Below are positions 13,224 through 25,038 of a stretch of 64,000 nt of DNA, piece after piece. Position 1 is the first letter of the stretch. Every line of letters begins with the position of its first letter. Origin of the DNA: Adiantum capillus-veneris (lineage: Eukaryota; Streptophyta; Polypodiopsida; Polypodiales; Pteridaceae); assembly GCA_014529385.2 (NCBI GenBank), contig CM043959.1, positions 57,084,753-57,148,752 of the forward strand, given 5' to 3'. The notes beneath the pieces were generated by a model, which did no database searches, was not told the origin of the DNA, and saw nothing but the letters and a program-made list of their open reading frames with translations. Position numbers and translations under genes: made by a program.

Positions 13224-13228
13224 CCAAA

Positions 13229-13548
13229 TGTTAATCCTCGCGCACATTCCTATCACCTACGACGAACGTTGTATTATTTATTTGGTAGAGTAAGGTACCG
13301 GGCTTGTCGATCCAATAGGAAAAGGGTAAGAGTGATCGCTGATGAGAGGCGCACTCTAACTGGAACATTCACGGGATTAGTTGGCTAAGCATGGGCGCCC
13401 AAGTGTGAATAGGGCAAGCTCATATAAAAGTCAACTAAACCTAAAATTCACTCATTCTCTCATTTGTGCAATTGAAGAGTGCTCTTGCTCCATCTCCATC
13501 TTCTTCTTCTTCATCTCCTTGTGTATGTGTGTGTGTGTGTGTGTGTGT

Positions 13549-13642
<94 letters not shown>

Positions 13643-13879
13643 TCGAGCATTGCGATGACGGCACGGCGGCGGCGAAGCGGTTGAGCGCGGCGCAGCGTCG
13701 GCTCCTTCTTCTTCGCGGTGAGGAATACTCCACGACAGCAAGCGTAGAGTGGTGAGTGACACACCATCACCATCTTTGAGCTTACAAGTTTAGGCTTGTT
13801 GTGTGCCTGGATCCATTTGTGGCTCGCACAGAGTGTATCGGCAAGGTCCTTGCATTGACACGTGCAACAGACGCGCACA
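13229..13879 (+). repeat. Element A 5' LTR
   Basis: Starts TGTTAATCC and ends GCGCACA. A TATA box (CATATAAAAG, 13421-13430) precedes a (GT)n(GA)n tract at 13521-13638. The 3' LTR shows eleven differences in the first ~165 bp, counted by eye, and lacks most of the GA tract, which explains its shorter length (576 against 651 bp). Confidence 0.92.
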
Positions 13880-13883
13880 TTTT

Positions 13884-13901
13884 TGGCGCCGTTGCCGGGG
13901 A
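13884..13901 (+). other. Element A primer binding site (tRNA-Asp type)
   Basis: TGGCGCCGTTGCCGGGGA lies four bases after the LTR end. It is complementary to the 3' end of plant tRNA-Asp (…CCCCGGCAACGGCGCCA), a primer commonly used by Tat/Athila-type Gypsy elements. Confidence 0.9.
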
Positions 13902-14626
13902 ATTCCATACACTAAGCTTGAATGGCACTCTGTGCTTCTTTTGTGGTGCAATTTCAATTGTAGGAAAGGTAAGGAAGGAGGGTGTGTGTGTTGAGAAGAA
14001 GGATTTTGTGTTGCTACTGTGTATTTCTTTGTTAATAGGGTTTTCAAAGGTACTGTGTTTTTCCTCTGTGTAAGGTGTTAGTATTAAGGTTGTTAGTTCT
14101 GTGTAATATAAAGTACAGTAAGTAGGAAGCAGATCTGTGAGAGCTAATAGAGTGTATTAGTGTGTAACAGTAGGTGTATTAGTTGTAAGTAGGTAGGTAG
14201 AGTGTGTGTGTGCTCTCGCGCAAGCCGCGATGACCTTATCCTTTAAATAAATAAATATATATATAATTTAAAGGTAGGACCAGGATCGGGAATATCTCCT
14301 AGACCCAAGCCTAGACCCAAGCCCAAGCTAACGCTCAGGATTAAGCATTTATCGCCCTTTAAAATTACGAATTTTAGCTTCACATGTTGCTAAAAATCGA
14401 CTTTTTTGAGGACCAACGGAGCCTCAGGTGACCGAACGTTGTGTTGTAAAGCACACCGCAACCCTATGAGTGATACACTTTTTTCGAGCTATCACACACT
14501 TTAATAAAAAAACCGATCATTAGAAAACATTAAAAACGTAAAAAACACGAGTGAAAACGGACGCTTTAAAAAGTAAGCGGTTAACCTTCGAGGTTATTCA
14601 AGACGCTTGTAGGGTGCCAAAGGCAA

Positions 14627-17600
14627 ATGCATCTGCACGCTGGTCGTGTGCTAGAGATGAAGCAACTAGAGAGAATTTTGACTTACGCGATTTCTCAATA
14701 TCCACCTACTTTAGGTTCCCGGCCCTCGGCGAGGACCCAAGGTAGTACAAACCAAGACCCGAACATAGCGGCTAGTGACTCTTCCTCTGACTACGACATC
14801 ATGGAGGGTTTCCCCATGCCTAATCTCGATAGCTCAAGCCAAGACATGCATGCCATGGACCCGCAGTCCAGGCCGAGCGTGCTTAGCCGCCTGAAGGAAA
14901 CCTTTATTAGAGCCACTCGCTCCAAACATGGAGCTAATGATGTAAATGAGGGGGGTGGGGAAGTAAATTCTCCGTTCGTGACAAATGTAGACCCTATACC
15001 CTTAAAGAATGTGCATGTGAATACTTCATTCATTGCACCTCATGACTCTTGAGAGTTATTTCCCTCCGAGGTCATATTACCCGATGGTAGAAGCCTTGTC
15101 AAAGTGCAAGAGGTTGAGCGATATATCCTTGCAGCTACGGAAAAGGAAGTTGAGATCTTACACAAGGCGGAGCAACAAAGAGAGTTAAAATTGAAAGGTC
15201 CTATGTCAATATCTTTGCTAGGACAACAATCGAGTGCTCCTGACTTAGCAGCCGCTAAGGGCCAACCCCTAGAAATCAACATTGCATCTAGCTCAAAGGA
15301 CACCCCTAGCACCTCAATCCTCGATGGAGCGTTCTTAAATGAGAACTGGGAGTACGAACTACAAACGGAAACTCTAACCGACCTATGCACAGGTCACACA
15401 TATCACGTGGGTTGGTTAGATGTGCTACAACCCACAATGGGTGCTACTAGTGTGGAGGATCAACAACAAAGAGTTTGTGAGGTTATCCATAGGGTCATTG
15501 AGCTAGAGAGACAGAACAAGGGGATCAACATGCCTTCAACGAGTCTTATGAGATTCTTGGATACATGAAAGGCTAAAAAACCAACCTTATCGCAAATGGA
15601 GACTCCCTCGGTAAGTCCAATGGATCCCCCATATGTTGTTTCCCCAAGGGTCTCAGTGCAATATGAGCCCACAAGTGATAGCTTTACCTTTCCAAGTCTA
15701 GCTCATCTTTCCCTTGATGACACCATGGCTGCCATGCCTACCCCAATGATGGACATGCCAAGAAACACGCCATGGACCTCATTTGTTAGTGAAGCACCGC
15801 TACATGGTAGCTCAATGCCTGCAACAGACCTACAAGTGTGTACCAATCGTATGCACCTATGGGTCATCGCACTCATGTAGTCTCTACCCCTCCCATTGTT
15901 TCAACAACCTATGCTCCACAACCACAACACCCAAGTTCTTATTTCCATGGGACTCTACCGGCTAGCATTAGCATGTCACATCCAACGTTTGCTATGCCTA
16001 GGGCCACACCTAGAAACTATGGACCGCCACATGGCACAACCGCGTACCAAATGTGGAACCCAAGGGCTTCCTATGCGCCAAGCCCAATGCCAATACCTAC
16101 TCCGCATGTAGTCTCTAGAGTGACTTCACTCACGGTACCTGCTCACTTAGGTGACTTGGCAACATTTGCTCAAGCTATTGGTCGATCTATTGCTGAGAAT
16201 ATGCGTAACACACCTGATAGAGAGCCTACAAGTAAGACAGTACAAATAGCCAAGCTCACACAAAAATTTAGTGGAGACGGGGATGTGAGAAAGAATATCT
16301 AAGTATTTGAACAAATATGGGATTCTCTAGGAGAACACAGTGACCTGCATAAGAGTAATTCTTTAAGCCTAACCTTAAGTGGGAAGGCAGGGGATTGGTA
16401 TAGAACCCTCAAGGTGGAAGAAAAAACGATTTACCCTACTCTTAGGAGATTGTTCTTGAAAGAATACATACGAGAGGGAGTGCTTTGGGTTGTAGCCTCT
16501 CAGCTCCAGAAAGCCCAATGAGAGGAAGGAGAGTCGGTGAGAGACTTTATGAGTCGCTTGAAGCATTTGAATTCTCGTTGTAATCCAAATGAGCGCTTCA
16601 ATAATAATCAATTGCTTGATAGATTCATTAGGGGATTACGACATGAGGATATCTACAATGGCCTAGTCATTATAGGTATCACTACTTGGGAAGCAGTCAC
16701 CACCAATGCGATCCAATTTGAGGATAATTTAATGATTGAAGGAGAAAGAGTGTATGTTGAGCCTAAATCTATTAGCTCGCAAGCATCAGGGCATCAGCCA
16801 ATGACCTTAAAGCCTATTGCTAAGGAGCCAAAGATACCTGAGATGACTTTAGGAGATCTCACCAAGGCTATTCAAGAGAGTCTTAGAGACAATCGTGCTC
16901 CACAAAACAATCATATGTATCCAAGAAGGGAGAAACAATGGTGCTCAGTATGCTATGGACCGCATAGTATCAGTGAATGCCCTACTTTTAGAGTAAAATT
17001 CAATGGGAATTGCAATGCATGTGGAAGGTATGGTCATCAAGCTAAGGATTGCAGAGTATTTAAGCGCGCGATGGACAATAGAACAACCTTAGCATGGACA
17101 AACAAACCTCGAGTGCCTGCATTGATGCCGGCCCCACCTCTTGAACAAACAACACAACACATGGTCCCTAGGGACCAAAATGTTGTTCAAACAACACCTT
17201 TACCATCTCCAGTGCTAGGACCACAACCACCACATCCGAGAATCACTTCAGTGAATCAAGTGGGTTGTGAGTCATCTATTGCTTGTTTGGAAGGCTGTGA
17301 GGAGGATATGGAACCTAATATTGCCTATGGGATGGATGTGCTTGAAGAAAGTCAACAATACTACATGGAGGACTATTCGGGACAAGTCAAACCTATATAT
17401 CAAGTAGCTGCTCTTACGGCAAGAGGCCAAAATATCAATTACATTGCTAAGAGACCACCTCTTCAATGCTATGAGTGTTAAGGTCCACATTGTGTAGCCG
17501 AGTTTCCTATTAGGCTACAAAAGAACGTCACACTAATGCAAACTAATCAAGCGATCACGTCTACAATGCCGATACTCATATGTAGTCGATATGGCATAGA

Positions 17601-18089
17601 TCATTTGATTGCCCAATGTCCAAATAATCCAAATGAAATGAAGATCACGCCATTAAACTTGATTGAAGTTACCGAGGATCCATCACAAAGTACACCTGTG
17701 GTACCAGTAAACATACTCACACGATCGATGCTCCAAAAACAAAATTATATTCTTGAGGAAAGAGACACGGCATCAATTGCCCAATCTCAGAAAAAGAAGA
17801 AATCACAAAGGAAGAGATCGCAAAAAGCAGCGAAGTCAGACCCCAATTCAAAGACCGACATAGGGATTGGTGACGGCCCCGTATATATGAGCGACGCTGA
17901 AGAAGACTCTGATTCAGGTGAAGCCATGGAGACGAAAATGACCACTAAGATTGAAACGAACAAGGAAGATCTTCATGAGCCACAATGGCTAGGATCCAAG
18001 AAGAAGATAGGAACTTATCCAAACCCTACAGAGGAGATTGAGCGAGTCAAGCAATTAGGGAGTTTGGTAGAAGATACCCAAAGGGATCT
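14627..18089 (+). pseudogene. Element A Gag polyprotein, broken
   Basis: The frame is open, with stops, from 14627 to about 15870 and then shifts by one frame to continue 15838-18089. The C-terminal half (16537-17481) has the Gag capsid end (ESVRDFMSRLKHLNSRCNP, LLDRFIRGL) and two zinc knuckles: CSVCYGPHSISEC (one residue short) and the regular CNACGRYGHQAKDC. A third candidate (QCYEC*GPHCVAEF) is cut by a stop. A Lys-rich stretch follows near 17800. The sequence is interrupted at 18089 by the LTR of element B and resumes in the same frame at 25709. Confidence 0.85.
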
Positions 18090-18467
18090 TGTCATAATAA
18101 TCAATATCTAATTCTCCTAAATGATTTTCTCATATTAAACTGATCATTTAATGTGGGGAAGTGCCAGGGGAGAAAAAGCTAGAATATTGGTTAAGCTAGC
18201 AGACCGGCCACAGTAGGGATCCAAAGGAGGGAAAATAGGGATCCAAAGGGGGGGCCATCTGCAAAAGAGCCAAGTGCAACAATGGGCTAAAAAGACCCTA
18301 AGGTTCAGCCCATTAAGACTTCCAAAATGCTAAGGTTCCAAAATTCAAAGGTTATGTCCAAAGGTCAAACCTAGGGGAATTGGATGCTTTGTGTGTGTGA
18401 AATAAAGTCTTTGCATATCCCTACATGGGAGGGGGCGAGCCCTTCTTCTAGGGTATGAGAGAGAAAG

Positions 18468-18502
<35 letters not shown>

Positions 18503-19694
18503 CTTCCTTGACACAAATGGAATTAGGGACACATGTCAGCTCCCTAGCCCACATGCCCACAAGGTGTGCCCAATTCCTATTGGATGGCCTTGGAGGTGGA
18601 CCAATGAGAATTATGCTAGATTAAATCTAGTTTAATTAATTTAAAAACACTTAATAAAAGAACCAATGAGAAATAAGTCTCCTGGAAGACTATTGGACAG
18701 TCTCCCAAGGGGTCCAATGAGCATTCAGGAGCCCAATGGCTTGCCTGATTCCTATTGGCCAGGAGGCAAAGGGGTCAAATGAGAGTTTTAGTTTAATTAT
18801 TAAATTACCTAAAGCTCTCACAAAAGGGGAAAGGGGGACACATGTCAGAAGGCTATCACTTATGCTGCTTAATGGTCATTGGCTTGACTTGGGGAGGGCC
18901 AACAAGGTTGGAGGAAGAGCAAATAGCAAGAGGGCTCGCCCAAGAGAGGGAGGGGGCTGATTTTTGCAAGGCATTTATCACACACACACTCACACAATCT
19001 CATGTGTGAAGAAAGAGAAGACTATCTCTTCCCAAGCTTTAATGGAGAGCTCATCACCTACTCCAAGCTTGTGAGATAGAAGCCTACATCGACACACTCT
19101 TGGCTTGTAGATGCAAATCCAACTAAGAGCCAAGCTTCAATGCATGCTCATCTCCTCTACCAAGCTAATTACTAAGCTAAATCTATGCTAATATGAGTGG
19201 TTATGTGAGGAGATGTACATCTTTCTCGTAAGATACTCCTTCTTCCTCTCAATCTACTCTCATACCCTGCTAGCTCTCACCATCTTCGAAGGTGTGTGAG
19301 GTCTTGGGTCTGAGAACGGGGATAATTAAAGTTGTGTTTACTAAGTGTTTTTCTTAGTGCATGAAGCTTTCATCTTCATTGCACTAGCTAGTCTTGAAGG
19401 AACACAAAGAATTGTATTGTACAATGTCTCTCTTGATGGGAGAAACCATAATACAAAGCCTTTTGGAGGGAGGACCGGCTCCATGCAAATCCGGTCCTCA
19501 ACTGTTGTCAATATCTTAATTTCTCTCTCTTTTGAAAGTATTGTTGATGCTATCTAACTAGGTGTTATGCTTTTTGTTGCTCTCTCCACCCAAGCACTCT
19601 TGTAATTCTCATTAGGAATCTATTCTAATGAAATGCCCACTATGTTCATGCTAATTTCCGCTACACATAAGTTTTTAAACCATTAAATGTTACA
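18090..19694 (+). repeat. Element B 5' LTR
   Basis: 1605 bp starting TGTCATAATAATC and ending AAATGTTACA. It contains a (CA)n tract at about 18471-18500. The inverted copies at 29530-30989 and 35329-37067 define the same ends. Confidence 0.9.
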
Positions 19695-19695
19695 T

Positions 19696-19707
19696 TGGTA
19701 TCAGAGC
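19696..19707 (+). other. Element B primer binding site (tRNA-Met)
   Basis: TGGTATCAGAGC is one base after the LTR end and is the classic initiator tRNA-Met primer site of plant LTR retrotransposons. Confidence 0.95.
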
Positions 19708-20111
19708 ACAAGGTTTCTCTTTTCTTGCTCAAGAAGGGAGGTCCTCAAGCTAGCTATAAATGGTTGTTATTATTAATTACATGTGAGTAAGTAGAATAGG
19801 GATTTTTCAGCCTTGCAGTGCGCCTGCCTTCGTGCAGTTAACGGGGCATCACCGTCGAGAGCTATGGTCTTAATAGTGGAGTCCTATGGGGTTTGCCTAC
19901 GGCTTTACCACTATTGAGCTATTAGAAGCTTGACAGGAGCCGGTGCTGTTTTGGTGTCGAAAGACGCTCTCTTCTATTCCTTGCAATTAATGGTATTCGA
20001 GTCGCGGGCACAGTAGCTTGAGTGCTTTTTCTAAAGGGGTAAAGAGGAGTAGCAACATGGGCTTGAAGTGCCAAAGTACACCCAAAAAGTTTAGACCTAA
20101 AAGTTGTTAGA

Positions 20112-21717
20112 ATGGCTGACAATAGTAAAGAGAGTGAAATTAATGTTGATAACTTTGATTTTTCTCATGAGCAAGCTACTAATGATGCTTCAATGCTTGT
20201 TAACTATCTTGTTTCTAGGCTTCAACAAGCCATAGGCAATCCATCTCTCCAAAGCGAAGTGCAACGGCAGCTCCGTGCTCACGGGATTCTCCAAGCTCAT
20301 CACCATGACGAGAGAACACCTAGGAAGCCTCCTTGTGAGACTACCAAAAGAGGTCTCTCTCCGATTCAGGAAGGAGAAGAGAATCCGTACGAAGGGCTCA
20401 AGAATTTACTTCTTGATGATGCATCTCCTTCCCAAAGGAGAACTCAAGAGCCTCCACTGAAGGAACGAGAAAGAAGTGAGTCTCCCGCCACCTCGGAAGA
20501 GATGGTTCCACGAAGACGGCGGGCTAAACGCTCTCCATCACCACCAAAGCGGAGAAGACCATCGCACTCTTCTCCACGCCATAATTCAAAGAGGGATGAT
20601 AAAAAGCAACAGAAGAAAAAGAAGAGAAAGAGGACACCCTCTTCTCCATCTTCTTCATCCTCTTCCTCTTATGAAAGTGACGGTGAAGACAACGAAGATC
20701 AAGACAAGAAAAAGGCGAGAAAGAGGTCACCCTCTTCTCCACCTTCTTCAAATTCTTCACCTTCTGAAGAAAGTGATGGTGCAACCTTTGAACCATCAAA
20801 AAGAAGAGGCCATAGGAAATCCTATGCCGCATGGAAGAGGTCATCCAAGCTGAAGAAATTCAAAGAGGGAGGGAAGAGCATCTCTTTCCTTATTTATGAT
20901 GGTACCTTTGGTGCTACGGACAAAGTCTTGGCCTTTATCCAGCAATTTGATGCGGCATTTGGAGATGAGGGCTTCACGGAGTCCTCTAAGCTACGTCATG
21001 TAGCTATGCACTTTCAAAAGTCCGCCAGTCAATGGTGGTCTAGCCTACGAGCCAAAGGTGAAGCTCCACAAACATGGAAAGCTTTAAGAGCTTCCATTAT
21101 GAAGCAGTTTTTTGCCACCGATGCCAAAGACAAAGTACTCACCGAATGGCGAAGCTTAAAGCTCTCTCCCAATGAATCCATCCATAGATATGTAGACAAG
21201 TTTTGGGACCTACAACTCAAAGCCACTGTCTTCAAAAAGTTGGATTTTGGAGAGAAAAAGCAACAATTTTGTGCGGGCTTAATCGAAGAAATGGCAGAGT
21301 ATGTCAACTCCCAAAGGCCACGTACCATATCGGCGGTAATACACCATACTATGGCGGCCTCACGAATCAATTTCCAAACGGGAGCTAAAAGAAATAATAA
21401 GCCCCCAGAAAACCAGGGTTCCAATTAGCCTAAGGGGAAGGACAATGTCCAAAATTCTCCTAAGGGAAACTCCAACAAAGCTAAAGAGAAGGGAGTTTAC
21501 AAAGGTAAGAACAAACTCTCTCCTGGAGAGCTTGAGCGTTATCGCAAGGATAACCGGTGTTTCAAGTGTGGCGAACAAGGGCATGTGTACCGCGCTTGTC
21601 CCCAAAAGAACAACCGCCAAGACCCTCCTAGAGCTTCCTTGGTTGCAATCCAAGAGGAGGAGACTCACCAAACTCATCACAAAGGATCTCCTCTATGCCA
21701 TGCTTGGGGAAAGGTAA
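20112..21717 (+). pseudogene. Element B Gag with Ser/Arg/Lys-rich domain and zinc knuckle
   Basis: ATG at 20112. The N-terminal ~90 residues have no recognised motif. Residues ~120-235 are an SR/KR-rich low-complexity segment with a duplicated block (KKRKRTPSSPSSSSS... and KKARKRSPSSPPSS...). A Gag core follows (SQWWSSLRAKGE, TWKALRASIMKQFF, SIHRYVDKFWDLQ). A TAG at 21426 interrupts the frame; element C has a Glu codon there. The frame then continues to the CCHC knuckle CFKCGEQGHVYRAC near 21555-21600. The SR-like segment is unusual for Gag and suggests RNA or chromatin interaction (inference). Confidence 0.9.
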
Positions 21718-22159
21718 GAGAACATGATGCTTTTATTCTCTTTGACCCTGGTTCGACCCTGGTTCTACTCACAGTTTTATATCTATAGAGTTGGCCACCA
21801 AGCTAGGCATACAATCCTATGAGATGGGAGATGTCCTACTTGCAGACAGTGCCTTCAAGGGGCAAGAATCTTCAGTCACTCCCTTAATCGGGAAATTGAG
21901 GCTTCATGTCCAAGGTTATGTGGACAAAGAGGACTTCTTTATCTCTCCTCTCAAGCATGAGGATGTAATCCTAGGGGCACCATGGTTTGACCGCCTGACT
22001 GCCGATGTTAAATTTCCTGAAAGGAGAATCTCCTTTAAGTTCAGGGAAAAAGACATGTATATAGATGCTAAGGAAATGGGTAACACTATCCCCATTGTAC
22101 ATACACCAGCTTTCAACAAGTCAATAAAGAGCTCTATTTCCGTACATGATTTTTGTTAA
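21718..22159 (+). pseudogene. Element B aspartyl protease, frameshifted at the active site
   Basis: The catalytic motif reads FDPGST at about 21740-21757. The DNA there carries a direct 11-bp duplication (GACCCTGGTTC twice), which shifts the frame immediately after the active site. The rest of the domain continues in another frame from 21791 (TKLGIQSYEMGDVLLAD, VILGAPWFD, DVKFPERRI), matching the protease of element C. DPGS replaces the usual D-S/T-G, as is common in plant Gypsy elements. Confidence 0.85.
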
Positions 22160-22389
22160 AGATTCTCAAAATGAACCTAATGCTTTAGCAAAAGAAAATA
22201 AAAGCAACCAAAAGGAATTAGAGTTATCCAATTTTCTCAAGGGGTTTCAAGATGTTTTTATTGACGACATCCCTTGTGAGCTACCTCCTAAATGAGGTAA
22301 TGATGACCATGCAATTGAACTTCTTCCAGGAAATTCAAGCTCAACAAGAGGAGATTATGCTGCAAGTGCATGAGTTAGTCTAGAAGGGC

Positions 22390-23820
22390 ATGGTTAGGCC
22401 TAGCTCATCTCCATTTTGCTCACCGGTGTTATTAGTGCAAAAGAAAGACGGCACATATCGTATGTTTGTTGACTATAGAGCACTATATAGGATCACTATC
22501 AAGAGTAGGTTTCCCGTTCCACGGGTGGAAGACCTATTTGATAAGCTACAAGGATCGACCTACTTCAGTAGGATTGACCTAAAAAGTGGCTATCATCAGA
22601 TAAGGATAGTTGATCAAGATATCGTAAAGACCGCATTTCGCACAACAGTTGGTCTTTACGAATACATTGTCATGCCTTTTGTCTTGACCAATGCACTAGC
22701 CACATTCAACCGCTTGATGGAGAAGCTGTTCAGGACTCATCGAACCTTCACTGGAGTGTTCTTTGATGATATTATCATCTACTCTAATTCATTAGACGAA
22801 CACAAGCAACACCTCCAGGTAATATTTCATGTTTTGAGAGAGAATAAACTTTATGTTAATCAAAAGAAAAGTGAATTTTTCTTGCAAGAGATTCAGTATT
22901 TAGGTCACATTACCTCTCAAGATGGCATCCAAATGGATCCATCAAAGTTAGAGGTAATAAAAGGATGGCCTAAACCAAGAAATCTTCATGAACTAAGAAG
23001 CTTTATAGGTATGTGTGCATACTATAGACGCTTCATAGAAAAGTTCTCACAAATTGCGGGACCATTACACGACCTAGCAAAGAAAAGCGTTAGGTATACA
23101 TGGTCTGCTAAAGAGAACAATGCTTTCGAAAAGCTTAAAGAAAAGCTTATCTCTCAACCTGTGCTTACACTACCGGATCTCTCAAAACCATTTGAGGTCC
23201 AATGTGATGCTTGTGGTGATTGCCTTGGAGCTGTTTTACTCCAAGAAGGGAACTCCATAGGCTATGAGAGTCGAAGGCTCGACCCTGTTGAGAAAGCTCT
23301 AGGCATATATGAAAAGGAACTCCTTGCAGTTCTACATGCCTTAGACTCATGGAAGCACTATTTATTGGGAACTCCTTTCATTCTGCGAACGGATCACCAA
23401 AGTCTTAAGTACTTCATGACGCAGACCAAGCTCTCTGACAAACAAATGAGGTGGGCAAATTTCCTTTCGCAATTTCATTTTCATATTGCTCACATTGTTG
23501 GCAAGCATAATCAAGTCGCTGATGCACTCTCAAGACGGCCAAGAGTGAATGCGGTTTCCATAGCAACTCATAATGATCTATCTTCAATGATAGATGAGTA
23601 CGCTATTGATCCCGATTTTAGAGATGTGATTTCAGACCTTGCATTATGGAATAAAGTAGAACCATTTACTTTACAAGATGGTTATCTTCTCTATGGCAAT
23701 AGACTATGTGTTACTAACTCACTACATGAGAAAGTAATGTATGAATCTCATGCTTCACCGTATGCGGGGCATAGAGGGATTCAGTCTACCTTAAAGGGAA
23801 TTGAAACATATTTCTATTAG
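22390..23820 (+). CDS. Element B reverse transcriptase-RNase H
   Basis: A 476-residue open segment. RT blocks in order: MVRPSSSPFCSPVLLVQKKD, RMFVDYRALYRITIK, FPVPRVEDLFDKLQG, FSRIDLKSGYHQIR, and FFDD in place of Y/F-x-DD at about 22759-22770, then LGHITSQDGI and FIGMCAYYRRFI. RNase H follows with CDACGDCLGAVLLQ, ELLAVLHAL, LRTDHQSL and the end motif NQVADALSRRP. Just upstream, the PR-RT linker has a stop and a small deletion relative to element C. The ATG at 22390 is only the first Met of an open segment, because the native protein is a polyprotein. The catalytic acidic residues of both domains are present. Confidence 0.92.
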   Translation: MVRPSSSPFCSPVLLVQKKDGTYRMFVDYRALYRITIKSRFPVPRVEDLFDKLQGSTYFSRIDLKSGYHQIRIVDQDIVKTAFRTTVGLYEYIVMPFVLTNALATFNRLMEKLFRTHRTFTGVFFDDIIIYSNSLDEHKQHLQVIFHVLRENKLYVNQKKSEFFLQEIQYLGHITSQDGIQMDPSKLEVIKGWPKPRNLHELRSFIGMCAYYRRFIEKFSQIAGPLHDLAKKSVRYTWSAKENNAFEKLKEKLISQPVLTLPDLSKPFEVQCDACGDCLGAVLLQEGNSIGYESRRLDPVEKALGIYEKELLAVLHALDSWKHYLLGTPFILRTDHQSLKYFMTQTKLSDKQMRWANFLSQFHFHIAHIVGKHNQVADALSRRPRVNAVSIATHNDLSSMIDEYAIDPDFRDVISDLALWNKVEPFTLQDGYLLYGNRLCVTNSLHEKVMYESHASPYAGHRGIQSTLKGIETYFY

Positions 23821-23862
23821 CCTACCATGAAAGTGAACGTACAATAGTATGTTTCTAAATGT

Positions 23863-25038
23863 GTGGTTTGCCAAAAGACAAAATTTGATAGAGGGAAGCA
23901 ACTTGGATTGCTTCAACCCTTGCCAATCCCTAATTCACCATGGGAGAGCATATCCATGGATTTTATCTTTGGATTGCCTAAGTCTATCCATGGGAATACG
24001 GGAATATGGACAATAGTAGACAGGTTCAGTAAACAAGCTCATTTTATACCTGTCAAAAATACTATCAAAGCCCATCAAATGGCAACCCTCTTCATTTCAC
24101 AAATTTTCAAGTACCATGGCTTGCCAATGTCTATAGTGTCGGATAGAGATCCTAGAATGACCAGTAATTTCTGGAAGGGTCTCTTTGAGAATTTAGGAGC
24201 GAGGCTAAACTTCTCGTCGGCCTATCATCCACAAACGGATGGCCAAAGTGAAATAGCTAACCTAACAATTCTCGATCTACTAAAAGCCTATGTAACGGAA
24301 GTAGATCAAAGATCCCAATGGGAGAAGTACTTACCCTTAGTGGAGTATGCTTACAATAACATTGTACATACTTCCACGGGAAAAGCACCTTTTGAGGTAT
24401 TTGAGGGAAGATCAAAAAGTCCCTTGCTACTTAAGGTACATGGGAAGATCTTCACTACAGATGAGTATAGCCGAGACCTACAAGAATCTTTTCAAAAGAT
24501 TAAGGATGCTATCTCTATCTCACAGCAAAGGCAAAAGGCTGCTGCTGACAAGCACAGAAGAGCCCAAGCCTTTAAAGAAAATGATTGGGTCTTGTTGAAG
24601 TTTCCCAAGGCTCGATTAAGGCACACAACGGGCAAGAATCCTACGGGCCACCAAAAGTACTATGCTAAACTAGCAAAAAGGTACTATGGTCCCTTCCAGA
24701 TTCTTAGGCCAATCAATGAGATAGCCTATCAACTCAAGTTGCCCAATCATTGGCTCATACACAATGCTTTCCATGTGAGCCTATTAAAGCCTTACAAAGG
24801 AGAGCCACCTCAAGAACCAACTATGGAAGACCCACTGGAGATCGAGGACCAAGAGGAGGTGTTGCAGCCCGAGTCCATTCTCCGACATGAAGACAAGGTA
24901 TTAAGAGGCGGTAAGACTATCCGACGATATCTTATTAAGTTTAAGAATTATCCTTTTGAAGATGCTAGATGGATGCAAGGCATACAATTAAAGGATAACC
25001 TAAACCTTGTCAATGCTTACAATGCTTCCCAAGAGTAA
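23863..25038 (+). CDS. Element B integrase with C-terminal chromodomain
   Basis: The zinc-binding HHCC region starts upstream (H..H near 23750-23770; CVVC at about 23860) and is crossed by two TAG stops (23818 and about 23845). The catalytic core is intact: Asp at 23959, Asp at 24142 and Glu at 24250, giving D-x60-D-x35-E, with TIVDRFSKQAHFIP and SSAYHPQTDGQSEI around it. The C-terminal 70 residues (QPESILRHEDKVLRGG, YLIKFKNYPFEDARW) form a chromodomain typical of plant chromoviruses, which guides integration to modified histones. The upstream stops imply that this segment is not translated as part of Pol. Confidence 0.92.
   Translation: MVCQKTKFDRGKQLGLLQPLPIPNSPWESISMDFIFGLPKSIHGNTGIWTIVDRFSKQAHFIPVKNTIKAHQMATLFISQIFKYHGLPMSIVSDRDPRMTSNFWKGLFENLGARLNFSSAYHPQTDGQSEIANLTILDLLKAYVTEVDQRSQWEKYLPLVEYAYNNIVHTSTGKAPFEVFEGRSKSPLLLKVHGKIFTTDEYSRDLQESFQKIKDAISISQQRQKAAADKHRRAQAFKENDWVLLKFPKARLRHTTGKNPTGHQKYYAKLAKRYYGPFQILRPINEIAYQLKLPNHWLIHNAFHVSLLKPYKGEPPQEPTMEDPLEIEDQEEVLQPESILRHEDKVLRGGKTIRRYLIKFKNYPFEDARWMQGIQLKDNLNLVNAYNASQE

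Larger units (their letters stand above)
8645..13228 (-). mobile_element. Element F: minus-strand Ty3/Gypsy relic (RT to gag), 3' truncated
   Basis: Reading leftwards on the minus strand: an N-terminal coding segment (13223-12445), gag core (12230-11910), zinc-knuckle region (11579-10965), a Lys/Glu-rich spacer (10999-9356), RT (9470-8780) and the RT-RNase H connection (8754-8645). The 3' part (rest of RNase H, integrase, 3' LTR) is missing at the junction with a LINE fragment. On the 5' side the element is interrupted at 13228/13229 by element A and resumes at 29385. The RT resembles the Tat/Athila side of the family (PFGLTNA, YMDD) rather than the chromoviruses elsewhere in this window. Confidence 0.82.

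Noticed and set aside
13441-14073. Overlapping ORFs on both strands across element A's 5' LTR and leader
   Set aside because: They span the LTR microsatellite, the PBS and non-coding leader. None continues into gag.
19696-19707. tRNA gene fragments suggested by TGGTATCAGAGC and TGGCGCC words
   Set aside because: They are primer binding sites complementary to tRNA 3' ends, directly abutting LTR ends. No cloverleaf is present.
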